The notes: a model not told the origin generated them from the letters alone. Counted from the first letter of the stretch, positions 6,540-15,164 are shown. The stretch is DNA of 15,579 bases from an uncultured candidate division Zixibacteria bacterium (GCA_913009765.1 CAJVYT010000050.1:1-15579); one strand, 5' to 3'. Translations and numbers: made by a program.

Positions 6540-6624
6540 CAATTAAATAGATATGTGGTTTAAATGAAATATCTCTTGTAAATTGAAACAAAAGTATTAT
6601 ACTTACGTATATAAAATAACTGAC

Positions 6625-6641
6625 GGTCATATAGTTTGACC
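6625..6641. promoter_or_regulatory. Candidate TetR autoregulatory site
   Basis: The inverted repeat GGTCA-N7-TGACC ends 13 nt before the TetR start codon. Its core holds TATAGT, also present in the palindrome before the TonB receptor (7300-7314) and the one at the cytochrome promoter (2506-2523). Confidence 0.35.
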
Positions 6642-6654
6642 TGATTGGCTGTAA

Positions 6655-7281
6655 ATGGGTATTTCTGAAAGAAAAGAACGAGAAAAACAAAGAAGAATTA
6701 AAGAAATAGTAGATGCTGCTGAGTTGATCTTTTTTTTAAAAGGGTTTAAAAATGCGACTATGGATGAAATCGCACAACAAGCAGAATTGAGCAAAGGAAC
6801 TTTGTATCTCTATTTTAAAAGTAAGGATCATCTATATTCCCAAATAATACAGCGAGCGTGTAGGATACTGTACAATAGATTTGTAGAAGCAGCAGCAAAA
6901 GTCAAACTTGGGGTGGATAAGGTAAATGCCATCGGAGAAGCTTACTACCAATTTTATCTTGATGAGAAAGACTATTTTAATGTAATGATGAGTTTTGAAA
7001 GCAAAGATATACCTATAGAAATTTTTGTATCAATGAAAGCTGATGAAGATTGTGACCCTCATATTGTCTTAATTGAGAGTATAAAAATTGGTGTAGAGGA
7101 CGGTTCTATAAGAAAAGATATTAAACCTAATGAAACTGCTATTATTTTATGGGCTTTTACCACCGGCTTGATGCAGTTAACTTCTCAAAAAAAAGAATTA
7201 TTAGAAGAAGGTTATAATATAGATATTAAGGATATTATTCAACTGGCAGATAAAATAATGAACTACGGAATAAAAGCATAA
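6655..7281 (+). CDS. TetR/AcrR family transcriptional regulator
   Basis: A 208-residue one-domain-plus-ligand-pocket regulator. The N-terminal DNA-binding region is typical: RIKEIVDAAELIFFLKGFKNATMDEIAQQ, then AELSKGTLYLYFKSKDHLY, with the helix-turn-helix at about residues 35-55. The C-terminal half (60-208) is helical and variable, as expected for ligand binding and dimerisation; its ligand cannot be read. No good ribosome-binding site precedes ATG 6655, but the protein begins at the normal distance from the helix-turn-helix. The TonB-dependent receptor gene lies 118 nt downstream on the same strand, making it the likeliest target. Palindromes at 6625-6641 and 7300-7314 are the candidate operators. 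Confidence 0.9.
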   Translation: MGISERKEREKQRRIKEIVDAAELIFFLKGFKNATMDEIAQQAELSKGTLYLYFKSKDHLYSQIIQRACRILYNRFVEAAAKVKLGVDKVNAIGEAYYQFYLDEKDYFNVMMSFESKDIPIEIFVSMKADEDCDPHIVLIESIKIGVEDGSIRKDIKPNETAIILWAFTTGLMQLTSQKKELLEEGYNIDIKDIIQLADKIMNYGIKA

Positions 7282-7299
7282 TATTTTTTTTAAACAACT

Positions 7300-7341
7300 A
7301 TGACTTATAGTCATTAAATTAAACGTCTTACATGATAAGAC
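7300..7341. promoter_or_regulatory. Two palindromes before the TonB receptor gene
   Basis: ATGACT-TAT-AGTCAT (7300-7314) and GTCTTA-N5-TAAGAC (7325-7341) sit in the short gap after the TetR gene. Both are perfect dyads of the size that TetR-type dimers bind. I find no convincing promoter hexamers here. Confidence 0.4.
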
Positions 7342-7399
7342 TGTTAGTATGGGAAATAAGATAAATATAAGAATTTATAATAATTATAACGGAGAAGTA

Positions 7400-9775
7400 A
7401 TGAAACAAATTGGTCTTATTATTTTATGTTTGCTGTTTACTGTGTCAGTAAGTGCAAATGAAAAATCACAAACTGTGAAAGGTCGTATTATTGATTCTCA
7501 GTCTCACTATCCCATTATAGGAGTTACAGTTTTTGTTGTCGGTTCTGATCCGGTGATAGGTAATATTTCTGATGTGGAAGGTTACTACAAACTGTCAAAA
7601 GTGCCACTCGGCAGGATAACCATTCAATTTAGCTCAATAGGTTTTGAACCGATAACGTTGAGTAATATTTTAGTTTCATCAGGGAAAGAAACAGTTATAG
7701 ACGTAGCATTAAAAGAAGATGTTATTATTATTGAACCAGTGCGAGTTGAAAGCGAAGTCGATAAGTCTGCTTCAAATAATGAAATGGCAGCTGTCAGTTC
7801 TAGAGGTTTTAGGGTTGAAGAAACCGGTCGTTATGCCGGGAGTCTAAATGATGTTTCTCGCATGGCAATGAACTTTGCCGGAGTCAGCGGTGCCAATGAT
7901 GCAAGAAATGATATAATTATTCGTGGTAATTCACCTTTTGGGCTTCTATGGGTATTAGAAGGTCTTTCGATACCAAACCCAAATCATTTTGGTTCGCTTA
8001 GTTCAACCGGCGGTCCGGTCAGTATGCTGAATAATAATGTCCTAAAAAAATCCGATTTTCTTACCGGGGCATTTCCGGCAGAATACGGTAACGCTTTGTC
8101 CGGAGTCTTTGATTTAAAAATGAGAAATGGTAATAATGAAAAACGAGAGTATATGCTTCAGTCCGGTTTAAATGGTTTTGAAATAGGCTTAGAGGGACCG
8201 ATTTCTACGAAATCAAAATCTACATATCTGATAAATTATCGGTATTCTGTTTTAGGTTTAGTGGATAAACTCGGTCTTGATTTAGGAACCGGAACTGCCG
8301 TGCCGTATTATCAGGATATATCATTCAAGTTTAATTTCCCCTCTACTAAATTAGGCCAATTTACTCTCTTTGGAGTAGGTGGAATCAGTAATATAGATCT
8401 CTTAACAAGTGACAAAGATGAAATTGAAGATAATAATTTATATCCGTTTGATGATCTTGATGTTCGTTACCAAAGTAAAATGGGTGTAGTAGGATTGAGT
8501 CATGTTATTTTTTTATCAAAAGATGCTTTTTCAAAAACTACCCTTGGTATTTCAGGTATAAATACAGAAAATAAAATGGATACAGTTTTCAGAAGTTCTC
8601 AAAACGAAGTGCTTGATATTCAGCCATATTATAGTGAAGATGAAACCCAGTTAAAATATACTCTTGATAATAAACTGGTAAAAAAATTCAATGCTAAAAA
8701 TGATATTTCACTTGGCTTTACATTCGATATATATGATTTAGACCTTCGGAATAAATCATTGTCAGAATTTAATGTTTATCAAAAGAGTAACTTTAATGGG
8801 ACAACAACCCTTTTTCAAACGTATGCCCAATGGCAGTATCGGATAAATAGTAAACTTACTCTGTTTCCCGGAATTCATTATCAATATTTATTTTTAAACA
8901 GTTCGTCAAAACTTGAACCGCGTTTCGGAATGCAGTTTAAAGTAAATGAAAGACAAAAATTTTCTATTGCTTATGGCAGACATAATCAGATGCAGGGCTT
9001 GAATAATTATTTCAGAGAGACAGTTTTTTCTGATGGTTCTGTTATACAAACAAATAAGAATCTTTATTTTACCACAAGCGAACATTATGTCTTCGGATAT
9101 GATAACAATCTTTCTGAAAATTTGCGGTTAAAGATTGAAACATATTATCAACGTATTTCAAATATACCGACAGAAATAGATTCGTCTTATTTTTCTATGA
9201 TAAACAGTGGTACTGATTTTTATATGCCTGACAAAGATTCACTTGTAAACGAGGGAACCGGTCATAATATCGGGGCTGAAATAACCTTGGAGAAGTTCTT
9301 AAGCAACTCATATTATTTCTTGCTGACAACATCTGTTTTTGACTCAAAATATAAAGGAAGTGACGGAATAGAACGAAACACAGTTTTTAACGGCAATTAT
9401 GTTATAAATGGGTTGTTGGGCAAAGAATTTAAAATGGGTGCCTACAATGCTCTTTCGTTTGATATAAAATTCACTGCTGCAGGCAACAGAAGATATATCC
9501 CGATTGACTTAGATCAGTCTCGTTTAGTAGATACCGCAATATATAAGTTTGATCAATCTTATGAAAACCAGTATAAACCTTATTTCCGTTCTGATTTTAA
9601 AGTTACTTACAGAAAAGAGTCTTCAAGGTTTACACAGGAATGGGTATTAGATATTCAGAACATAACGGATTATAAGAATGTCTATCTTGACAGATATGAT
9701 TCTAAAAATAACACTATCAGAACTTCGTATCAAATGGGTATTTTTCCCATTATACAATACAGATTATTATTTTGA
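7400..9775 (+). CDS. TonB-dependent outer-membrane receptor with carboxypeptidase-regulatory-like domain
   Basis: A 791-residue outer-membrane receptor. Order: signal peptide 1-19 (MKQIGLIILCLLFTVSVSA), a carboxypeptidase-regulatory-like fold at about 26-104 (VKGRIIDSQSHYPIIGVTVF, then YYKLSKVPLG), a plug domain at about 140-245 (IIIRGNSPFGLLWVLEGL; AEYGNALSGVFDLKMR), then a large beta-barrel to the C-terminal Phe (IIQYRLLF). Such proteins import large or scarce ligands using TonB energy. The ligand is unknown, and no SusD partner is present in the window. A longer frame begins at ATG 7349, but GGAGAAG (7391-7397) and the start of the signal peptide point to ATG 7400. The TetR gene upstream and two palindromes suggest repressor control. 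Confidence 0.88.
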   Translation: MKQIGLIILCLLFTVSVSANEKSQTVKGRIIDSQSHYPIIGVTVFVVGSDPVIGNISDVEGYYKLSKVPLGRITIQFSSIGFEPITLSNILVSSGKETVIDVALKEDVIIIEPVRVESEVDKSASNNEMAAVSSRGFRVEETGRYAGSLNDVSRMAMNFAGVSGANDARNDIIIRGNSPFGLLWVLEGLSIPNPNHFGSLSSTGGPVSMLNNNVLKKSDFLTGAFPAEYGNALSGVFDLKMRNGNNEKREYMLQSGLNGFEIGLEGPISTKSKSTYLINYRYSVLGLVDKLGLDLGTGTAVPYYQDISFKFNFPSTKLGQFTLFGVGGISNIDLLTSDKDEIEDNNLYPFDDLDVRYQSKMGVVGLSHVIFLSKDAFSKTTLGISGINTENKMDTVFRSSQNEVLDIQPYYSEDETQLKYTLDNKLVKKFNAKNDISLGFTFDIYDLDLRNKSLSEFNVYQKSNFNGTTTLFQTYAQWQYRINSKLTLFPGIHYQYLFLNSSSKLEPRFGMQFKVNERQKFSIAYGRHNQMQGLNNYFRETVFSDGSVIQTNKNLYFTTSEHYVFGYDNNLSENLRLKIETYYQRISNIPTEIDSSYFSMINSGTDFYMPDKDSLVNEGTGHNIGAEITLEKFLSNSYYFLLTTSVFDSKYKGSDGIERNTVFNGNYVINGLLGKEFKMGAYNALSFDIKFTAAGNRRYIPIDLDQSRLVDTAIYKFDQSYENQYKPYFRSDFKVTYRKESSRFTQEWVLDIQNITDYKNVYLDRYDSKNNTIRTSYQMGIFPIIQYRLLF

Positions 9776-9831
9776 TGAATTATAAAGTTTATTAGGAGAG
9801 ACAAACACTCTCGTCTGACCCTTTAGTGGTT

Positions 9832-9882
9832 CTGACATCTGTTGGCGGAAATACTAAATATTTCCGCCCTACAAAAACTGAC
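9832..9882. repeat. Palindromic GGCGGAA intergenic element
   Basis: A perfect 10-bp dyad, GGCGGAAATA-N5-TATTTCCGCC (9844-9868), is flanked by CTGAC at 9832-9836 and 9878-9882; two more CTGAC copies lie at 9814-9818 and 9902-9906. It resembles the element at 6448-6477 in its GGCGGAA core and CTGACA edge. The rest of the 237-nt gap (9776-10012) shows only a small GAGAG/CTCTC hairpin and the TPR-gene promoter. Confidence 0.5.
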
Positions 9883-9976
9883 CTACTAAGTTTGTGGAGA
9901 CCTGACCTGAGCTACTTTTGCTAAAAAGACAGCCTCAATGCCCTATCGCTACATTTTCAAATATTTTCATTCTCAC

Positions 9977-10005
9977 TTGCTTTTTTTACTGTTCTGTGTT
10001 ACATA
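9977..10005 (+). promoter_or_regulatory. Predicted promoter of the TPR/pepP/accB/pilT unit
   Basis: TTGCTT (9977-9982) and TACATA (10000-10005) are 17 bp apart. The -10 ends 7 nt before ATG 10013, so the message would be close to leaderless, as predicted for the dCMP deaminase gene. Confidence 0.35.
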
Positions 10006-10012
10006 AGCTATT

Positions 10013-10669
10013 ATGTTTGATATGGATAAGGATGAAACAACCAGTACAACCACTCAATTAGCCAAAATTGGATACTGGTCGGCACAAGCATCGCTTTTTC
10101 TTACAGAAGAAAAATATTCCAAAGCGGTTGCACTCTGTAAAGAAAATCTGCAAGGGAACACATCGCCTCTGTCGGCTCGGTTTATTTATGCCAAGGCTCT
10201 TTACCATGCGGGGCAGGTTGAATCAGCCGAACAGCAGTTGAATATTATTTTATCAAATGATTCTGAACATATAGCAGCACTTAAATGTCTTGCCGATATA
10301 AAATTTCAACAAGGTGACCGGTTTGGTTCTATGTCGTTGTATGAACAAATACTTTCGTTAGACCCATATTGTACAATATTGTATTCTCCGATTGAAAAAA
10401 AGAAAGAGCAGACAACGACAACAACAATTACGTTAAAACGTCAAAAAGAGACAACAAAAGAACACTCCAAAAAAGATTTGCGAAAGGTTTTAATATATAC
10501 CGAGACTGTTGGTGATTTATATTTACAGCAGGGGTTTCCCAGACTTGCCGAAGAGGTCTTTGCCCACTTACATAAAAAAAGCAAAAACCCGCGTTTTGCC
10601 GAAAAACTTTCGCTTGCCCGGGAAAATATAAAAGAGAAGGAACATCATCATGTCAAAAATACGGATTGA
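10013..10669 (+). CDS. Tetratricopeptide-repeat protein
   Basis: A 218-residue protein without signal peptide or membrane segment. TPR-like helical pairs cover about 24-120 (SLFLTEEKYSKAVALCKENL; ARFIYAKALYHAGQVESAEQQL; ALKCLADIKFQQGDRFGSMSLYEQIL). A charged Thr/Lys-rich linker follows (127-157, with a run of five Thr), then one more repeat, TETVGDLYLQQGFPRLAEEVFAHL (163-186). TPRs mediate protein-protein contacts; no specific role can be assigned. It overlaps the aminopeptidase gene by 20 nt, so the two are co-transcribed and probably coupled. The shared operon with pilT makes a link to the pilus machinery possible but unproven. No ribosome-binding site is visible before ATG 10013; ATG 10022 is an alternative. 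Confidence 0.75.
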   Translation: MFDMDKDETTSTTTQLAKIGYWSAQASLFLTEEKYSKAVALCKENLQGNTSPLSARFIYAKALYHAGQVESAEQQLNIILSNDSEHIAALKCLADIKFQQGDRFGSMSLYEQILSLDPYCTILYSPIEKKKEQTTTTTITLKRQKETTKEHSKKDLRKVLIYTETVGDLYLQQGFPRLAEEVFAHLHKKSKNPRFAEKLSLARENIKEKEHHHVKNTD

Positions 10670-11723
10670 TGAAATAAAGAAAAATTTAGTTAAAGAAAAT
10701 CTCGATGGACTTATAGTGACACATGCTGATTTTATTCGTTATCTGACAGGCTTTACAGGTTCTGCAGGTATTTTAGTTATTACAGCAAAAACAGCCGACT
10801 TTATAACTGATTTTCGCTATAAAGACCAAGCATCCAAACAAGTCAAAGGTGCCAAAGTTCTAATTCATACAGGGGATTATATTGCTGCTTTAAAAGATTC
10901 TCCAAAATTGAACAAACAAAATATGCGTCTTGGGTTCAGTGGTTCTTTTATTACCGTTGCTGAATTAAACAATCTAAAAAGTAATTTTCCGAAAGCACTT
11001 TTTGTCGATGCTGACACATTGACCAATGAGCTGGGATGGGTAAAAGATAAAGATGAACTCGCATCTATCACAAAAGCGGTCGAGATTTCTGATTTGGCAT
11101 TTGAACGTATTCTCAATATGGTAGCTCCGGGGATTCGTGAATCGGAACTTGGTGCTGAGTTGGAATATCAAATGCGAATGCTCGGGTCGGAACGTCCTGC
11201 ATTTGAAACAATCATTGCTTCGGGATATCGTTCGGCGTTACCGCATGGGCTGGCATCGAAAAAGAAAATTAAAAAAGGTGAGTTTATCACATTTGATTTC
11301 GGGGCAACCTATAACGGATATGTTTCAGACATGACTCGTACTATTGTAGTTGGCAAAGCAACGACCCGTCAGAAAAAAATCTACAATTTAGTTTTAAAAT
11401 CACAAAAAGCCGGAATTCGTAAGATTAAAGCCGGAGTCAGTGGAAAAGCAGTTGATAATACCTGCCGAAAAATTATTACTAATGCCGGATATGGCAAGAA
11501 TTTTGGGCATGGAACCGGTCATGGTATAGGATTTTTTGTGCATGTCGGTCCGAGGCTTTCAGGTTTATCCGAGGATAAGTTAAAGGCGGGCAACGTAGTA
11601 ACGGTAGAGCCGGGTATCTATATCTCCGGTTGGGGGGGAGTACGAATTGAAGATGATGTCGTTGTGACAAAAAACGGTGGAAAAGTTCTTAATATCTCTC
11701 CAAAAAACTTGTTGGAAGTCTAA
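10650..11723 (+). CDS. Xaa-Pro aminopeptidase / aminopeptidase P family (M24) metallopeptidase
   Basis: A 357-residue cytoplasmic metallopeptidase that removes N-terminal residues before proline or splits Xaa-Pro dipeptides. The creatinase-like N-domain spans about 1-130. The pita-bread catalytic domain follows with all five expected metal ligands: Asp216 (ITFDFGA), Asp227 (YVSDMTRT), His291 (FGHGTGHGIG), Glu320 (VTVEPGIY) and Glu334 (GVRIEDDV). Length fits short bacterial PepP/PepQ-like (YpdF/YqhT-type) enzymes; aminopeptidase versus dipeptidase cannot be decided. AGAAGG at 10635-10640 supports ATG 10650, inside the end of the TPR gene. In many bacteria a gene of this family precedes efp and accB-accC; here accB follows after 94 nt and no efp is present. 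Confidence 0.9.
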   Translation: MSKIRIDEIKKNLVKENLDGLIVTHADFIRYLTGFTGSAGILVITAKTADFITDFRYKDQASKQVKGAKVLIHTGDYIAALKDSPKLNKQNMRLGFSGSFITVAELNNLKSNFPKALFVDADTLTNELGWVKDKDELASITKAVEISDLAFERILNMVAPGIRESELGAELEYQMRMLGSERPAFETIIASGYRSALPHGLASKKKIKKGEFITFDFGATYNGYVSDMTRTIVVGKATTRQKKIYNLVLKSQKAGIRKIKAGVSGKAVDNTCRKIITNAGYGKNFGHGTGHGIGFFVHVGPRLSGLSEDKLKAGNVVTVEPGIYISGWGGVRIEDDVVVTKNGGKVLNISPKNLLEV

Positions 11724-11817
11724 GACGAATTTTTTATTATAGAGAGTTATTTAAAGAAAATTGTAATGGTAAATTAAATCTCTATGGGTCGGTTAACCAC
11801 TTGTAGGTGAGGATTAC

Positions 11818-12300
11818 ATGAACGAAAATTATATTAAAAAGCTGATAAAGCTTGTTGAAGAATCAGAGATAGAATCACTTGAAGTTTCAAGTTGGGGCAG
11901 AAAAATTCGTATAACTCAAAAATTGAATGCATCAGCAAATGGACAAGCTGCTGTTCAAACAGTTGTACAACCAATGGCGGTTGCTCCTACTGCTCCGGTG
12001 GCAGTACCTGCAGCCTCAGCACCCACTGCGGAAGCGGTACCTGTGGAAAACGATAAGCTTATTCCGGTTGTCTCGCCGATGGTAGGAACTTTTTATACTG
12101 CCCCATCTCCGGATGCTGACCCGTATGTGTCGCTAAATCAAAAAGTCACAAACGGTCAGGTCGTATGCATTGTTGAAGCGATGAAATTGATGAATGAGAT
12201 TGAAGCGGAAGCAAGCGGTCGAATTGTAAAAATACTTGTAGAGAACGCACAGCCTGTCGAGTATGGACAGACTATGTTTTTAATTGACCCTGAAGGGTAA
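11818..12300 (+). CDS. accB: Biotin carboxyl carrier protein of acetyl-CoA carboxylase
   Basis: A 160-residue biotin carrier that shuttles CO2 between biotin carboxylase and the carboxyltransferase in the first step of fatty acid synthesis. The N-terminal segment (1-35; [18 protein letters not shown]) is the usual AccB dimer/AccC contact region. An Ala/Pro/Val-rich flexible linker covers about 38-76. The biotinyl domain covers about 80-158, with the biotin attachment site EAMKLMNEI, Lys123, and the thumb-like segment around [22 protein letters not shown] at 11805-11812 gives a strong ribosome-binding site. It is followed 29 nt later by pilT instead of by accC. Confidence 0.96.
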   Translation: MNENYIKKLIKLVEESEIESLEVSSWGRKIRITQKLNASANGQAAVQTVVQPMAVAPTAPVAVPAASAPTAEAVPVENDKLIPVVSPMVGTFYTAPSPDADPYVSLNQKVTNGQVVCIVEAMKLMNEIEAEASGRIVKILVENAQPVEYGQTMFLIDPEG

Positions 12301-12329
12301 ATAGTTACCAACAACGGAAAGGGAATTCC

Positions 12330-13484
12330 ATGACTTTAAAACAGATGCTGGTTGATATGCTCGGGCGGAACGCTTCCGATCTGCATATCAGAGTTGGAAT
12401 TCGTCCGCATGTTCGTGTCAACGGACAGCTTGAGCAGATTGCCACCGAACCGGTTACAATCGACTTGATGGAACAGATAATATCTCAAATTTTAAATGAT
12501 AAACAGCGGGAACGGTTCCTACGTAAGAATGAAATGGATCTTGCGTTATCGGTTGCAAAATTAGGTCGATTTCGTATCAATCTTTTCCGACAACGTGGAA
12601 CTGCCGGTATAGCAATTCGTGCGGTGAACACTACTATCCCATCATTTGAAGAACTGCATCTTCCTGAATCAGTAAAAAAGATGGCAAAAGAGCGCCGCGG
12701 ACTTATGATTATTACCGGTACAACCGGTTCAGGTAAATCAACCACAATGGCAGCACTTATTGAAAATATGAACTCCACCCGTACTGACAATATTATTACC
12801 GTCGAAGACCCTATTGAATATATTTACAGAGATAAAAAATCTATTATCGCACAGCGAGAAGTTGGAGGAGATACCGAAACCTTTGCGTCGGCACTTCGTC
12901 ATGCTTTCCGTCAGGATCCTGATGTCATTTTAATCGGTGAGGTTCGTGATCTTGAAACTATGTCGATTGCTCTGACTGCTGCCGATACAGGACATTTGGT
13001 AATCACTACTTTGCATACGATGAATGTTGTGGAAACTATCACACGTATTATATCATTTTTCCCGCCTCATCAGCATCAGCAGATTCGTCTGCTTTTGGCA
13101 GGTACTCTGAAATCTATTGTTTGTCAAAGGCTTTTAACAAGAGGTGACCAACCGGGGCGGGTTCCTGCTTTGGAAATTATGTTTAACTCCGGTGCTGTCA
13201 AAGAGTGTATTATTGACCCTGAAAAAACAGCAGAGATTCCTGAATTAATGGAACAGGGAAGAGTGCAGTACGGCATGCAGTCTTTTGACCAGTCAATTAT
13301 GGATTTACATAAAGAAGGTCTGATTTCGTTTGAAGAAGCGATGCATCATGCGACCAATCCTGATGATTTCGATTTGCGTCTTCGCGGAATTACCGGCTCT
13401 TCCGAACGGTGGCAGGGTGGTGGCGATTCCGAGCAAGGAGAAACGAATTCTATTGATTCAGATACCGGTTTTCAGAAGTTTTAA
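12330..13484 (+). CDS. pilT: Type IV pilus twitching-motility ATPase PilT
   Basis: A 384-residue GspE/PilT-family hexameric ATPase that powers pilus retraction at the cytoplasmic base of type IV pili. Motifs in order: N-terminal ASDLHIRVG (15-23), Walker A GTTGSGKST (130-138), Asp box TVEDPIEY (157-164), Walker B DVILIGEVRD (198-207), and His box ALTAADTGHLVITTLHT (214-230). No N-terminal PilB/GspE-type extension is present, so it is PilT-like. The segment where PilT carries AIRNL reads AVKECI (289-294), and the tail (about 350-384) is longer than the usual 344-residue PilT and polar. GGAAAGGG (12316-12323) is the ribosome-binding site. No other pilus genes are in the window. The gene sits between accB and accC. 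Confidence 0.93.
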   Translation: MTLKQMLVDMLGRNASDLHIRVGIRPHVRVNGQLEQIATEPVTIDLMEQIISQILNDKQRERFLRKNEMDLALSVAKLGRFRINLFRQRGTAGIAIRAVNTTIPSFEELHLPESVKKMAKERRGLMIITGTTGSGKSTTMAALIENMNSTRTDNIITVEDPIEYIYRDKKSIIAQREVGGDTETFASALRHAFRQDPDVILIGEVRDLETMSIALTAADTGHLVITTLHTMNVVETITRIISFFPPHQHQQIRLLLAGTLKSIVCQRLLTRGDQPGRVPALEIMFNSGAVKECIIDPEKTAEIPELMEQGRVQYGMQSFDQSIMDLHKEGLISFEEAMHHATNPDDFDLRLRGITGSSERWQGGGDSEQGETNSIDSDTGFQKF

Positions 13485-13511
13485 AAATATTTTTTTAGTC
13501 AAAATTTCAGG

Positions 13512-13543
13512 GGTCAGTCCGTACAGATGGACTGACCTTTTTT
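13512..13543 (+). terminator. Rho-independent terminator after pilT
   Basis: A perfect 9-bp stem, GGTCAGTCC-N8-GGACTGACC (13512-13537), is followed by six T (13538-13543), 28 nt after the pilT stop. It separates the accB-pilT unit from accC. Confidence 0.9.
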
Positions 13544-13596
13544 AATGGTTATCTCTGAAGTTATGTTTAAGGCATAAATTGCTTATAGAAATTGAC

Positions 13597-13618
13597 ACTT
13601 GTTTATCTTATAACAAGT
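13597..13618. promoter_or_regulatory. Palindrome ACTTGTT-N8-AACAAGT upstream of accC
   Basis: A 7-bp perfect dyad lies about 50 nt upstream of the predicted accC -10. A consensus TTGACA (13592-13597) overlaps its left end, but no -10 stands at the right distance from it. The right arm contains TATAACAAGT (13609-13618), a 10-mer also found at 4265-4274 and, inverted, at 886-895. Candidate operator for accC. Confidence 0.35.
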
Positions 13619-13668
13619 TAGCCATGAAAATATGGGGTGAAAATTAATAAAAAAATGCTCAATATTGG

Positions 13669-13697
13669 TTGTGAAAAACTGCTCTTTCCTATATATT
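13669..13697 (+). promoter_or_regulatory. Predicted accC promoter
   Basis: TTGTGA (13669-13674) and TATATT (13692-13697) are 17 bp apart, giving a start near 13704 and a leader of about 47 nt before the TTG start codon. The terminator upstream makes a separate promoter necessary. Confidence 0.5.
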
Positions 13698-13750
13698 CCC
13701 AAATTAAATGAATTGTAAATTTATTGTGCGACATAAATAAAGGATTGCCC

Positions 13751-15130
13751 TTGTTTACAAAAATTTTGATAGCCAATCGCGGTGAGATTGCTCTGCGGAT
13801 AATCCGAGCATGTAAAGAATTAGGAATAAAGACTGTAGCTGTCTATTCAGAAGCTGACCGAGATGCCCTGCATGTTCGCTTTGCCGATGAAGATGTCTGT
13901 ATCGGTCCGGCATCACCAACTGAATCATATCTTGATATGCAGCGGATAATTGCCGCTGCTGAAGTAACCAACGCCGATGCGATTCACCCCGGTTACGGAT
14001 TTCTCGCCGAAAATGCTGACTTTGCCGAAGTATGTGAGTCATGTGATATAAAATTTATTGGACCAACTCCTGCACAAATACGTCAACTTGGTGACAAAGT
14101 GAATGCCAAAGAATTGATGGAAAAAGCTGGCGTTCCCTGTACTCCAGGGTCTGACGGTATTGTCGCAACTTATGATGATGCTGTCGTGATTGCCGAACAA
14201 ATCGGATATCCGGTTATTCTCAAAGCAGTTTCCGGTGGAGGCGGTAAAGGGATGAGAGTTTGTAATGATAAAGCTGAACTTGAACGAGGGTTCCATTTGT
14301 GTACTACCGAAGCAGCCAACTCATTTAATAATCCTGATTTATATTTAGAAAAATTTATTATTGGACCTCATCATGTAGAGATTCAGATTATCGGCGACAG
14401 TCATGGAAACTACTTCCATTTTGGTGAACGTGACTGCTCTATCCAAAGAAGACATCAGAAACTTATAGAAGAAACACCTTCGCCTCTTATGACCGATGAC
14501 TTACGGAAACGAATGGGAGAAGCTGCTGTACGTGGTGCTAAAAAGGTCGGCTATCAAGGTGTCGGTACTATTGAGTTTTTAGTAAATGAAGACCGTGAAT
14601 TTTATTTTATGGAAATGAATACTCGTATTCAGGTAGAACATCCTGTTACAGAAGAAGCATTTGAAGTTGATTTGATTCAAGATCAAATCCGTGTTGCTAT
14701 GGGAGAAGAGCTTACCTATAAACAGGAAGATATTGTGCATAAGTGGGCTGTTATTGAATGCCGTATTAATGCAGAAGATGTCGAAAAAGATTTCCGTCCT
14801 ACTCCCGGCAAATTGACTGCCCTGCATGTGCCGGGTGGACCGGGTGTGCGGGTTGACAGAGCGGTATACACCGGTTATATGATTCCGCAGTATTATGATT
14901 CTATGATTGCGAAGCTGATTGTTAAAGCACGGACTCGTGAGCTTGCAATTATAAAAATGAGAAACGCTTTGAAAGAATTTATAATTGAAGGTGTTCCTAC
15001 GACAATTCCATTCCATGAAGAGATTTTTGAACACCCCGATTTTATTAAAGGTGATTACAATATAGCATTCTTGGAGACACGGTTCAGACAAAAAAAAATA
15101 TCTCAAGAAGAAAAAAAGGAAAACGTTTAA
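13751..15130 (+). CDS. accC: Acetyl-CoA carboxylase, biotin carboxylase subunit
   Basis: A 459-residue ATP-grasp enzyme that carboxylates the biotin on AccB using ATP and bicarbonate. Motifs: N-terminal [20 protein letters not shown], the Gly-rich loop GGGGKGMRV (about 162-170), [20 protein letters not shown], and [15 protein letters not shown] with the catalytic Arg/Glu of the family. Length is slightly over the usual 445-450. No ATG lies near the family start. I place the start at TTG 13751 ([12 protein letters not shown]) because AAAGGA at 13739-13744 sits 6 nt before it; TTG 13745 and TTG 13724 would add residues not usual in AccC. It is separated from accB by pilT and a terminator. gcvH follows after 34 nt, probably in the same transcript. 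Confidence 0.95.
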   Translation: MFTKILIANRGEIALRIIRACKELGIKTVAVYSEADRDALHVRFADEDVCIGPASPTESYLDMQRIIAAAEVTNADAIHPGYGFLAENADFAEVCESCDIKFIGPTPAQIRQLGDKVNAKELMEKAGVPCTPGSDGIVATYDDAVVIAEQIGYPVILKAVSGGGGKGMRVCNDKAELERGFHLCTTEAANSFNNPDLYLEKFIIGPHHVEIQIIGDSHGNYFHFGERDCSIQRRHQKLIEETPSPLMTDDLRKRMGEAAVRGAKKVGYQGVGTIEFLVNEDREFYFMEMNTRIQVEHPVTEEAFEVDLIQDQIRVAMGEELTYKQEDIVHKWAVIECRINAEDVEKDFRPTPGKLTALHVPGGPGVRVDRAVYTGYMIPQYYDSMIAKLIVKARTRELAIIKMRNALKEFIIEGVPTTIPFHEEIFEHPDFIKGDYNIAFLETRFRQKKISQEEKKENV

Positions 15131-15164
15131 ATTTAATAAACTACAATAAATAATTGAGGAATAT

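Noticed and set aside
6418..6690. 90-residue minus-strand open frame between glnA and the TetR gene
   Set aside because: It runs through the palindromes and promoter region and overlaps the TetR start; no recognisable domain and no ribosome-binding site.
7349..7399. ATG 7349 as start of the TonB receptor
   Set aside because: It would put 17 polar residues before an ideal signal peptide; ATG 7400 has a GGAG site.
10423..10440. ACAACG/ACAACA-like short repeat in the TPR gene
   Set aside because: It encodes a run of five Thr in a linker; too short and in frame, so ordinary low-complexity coding sequence.
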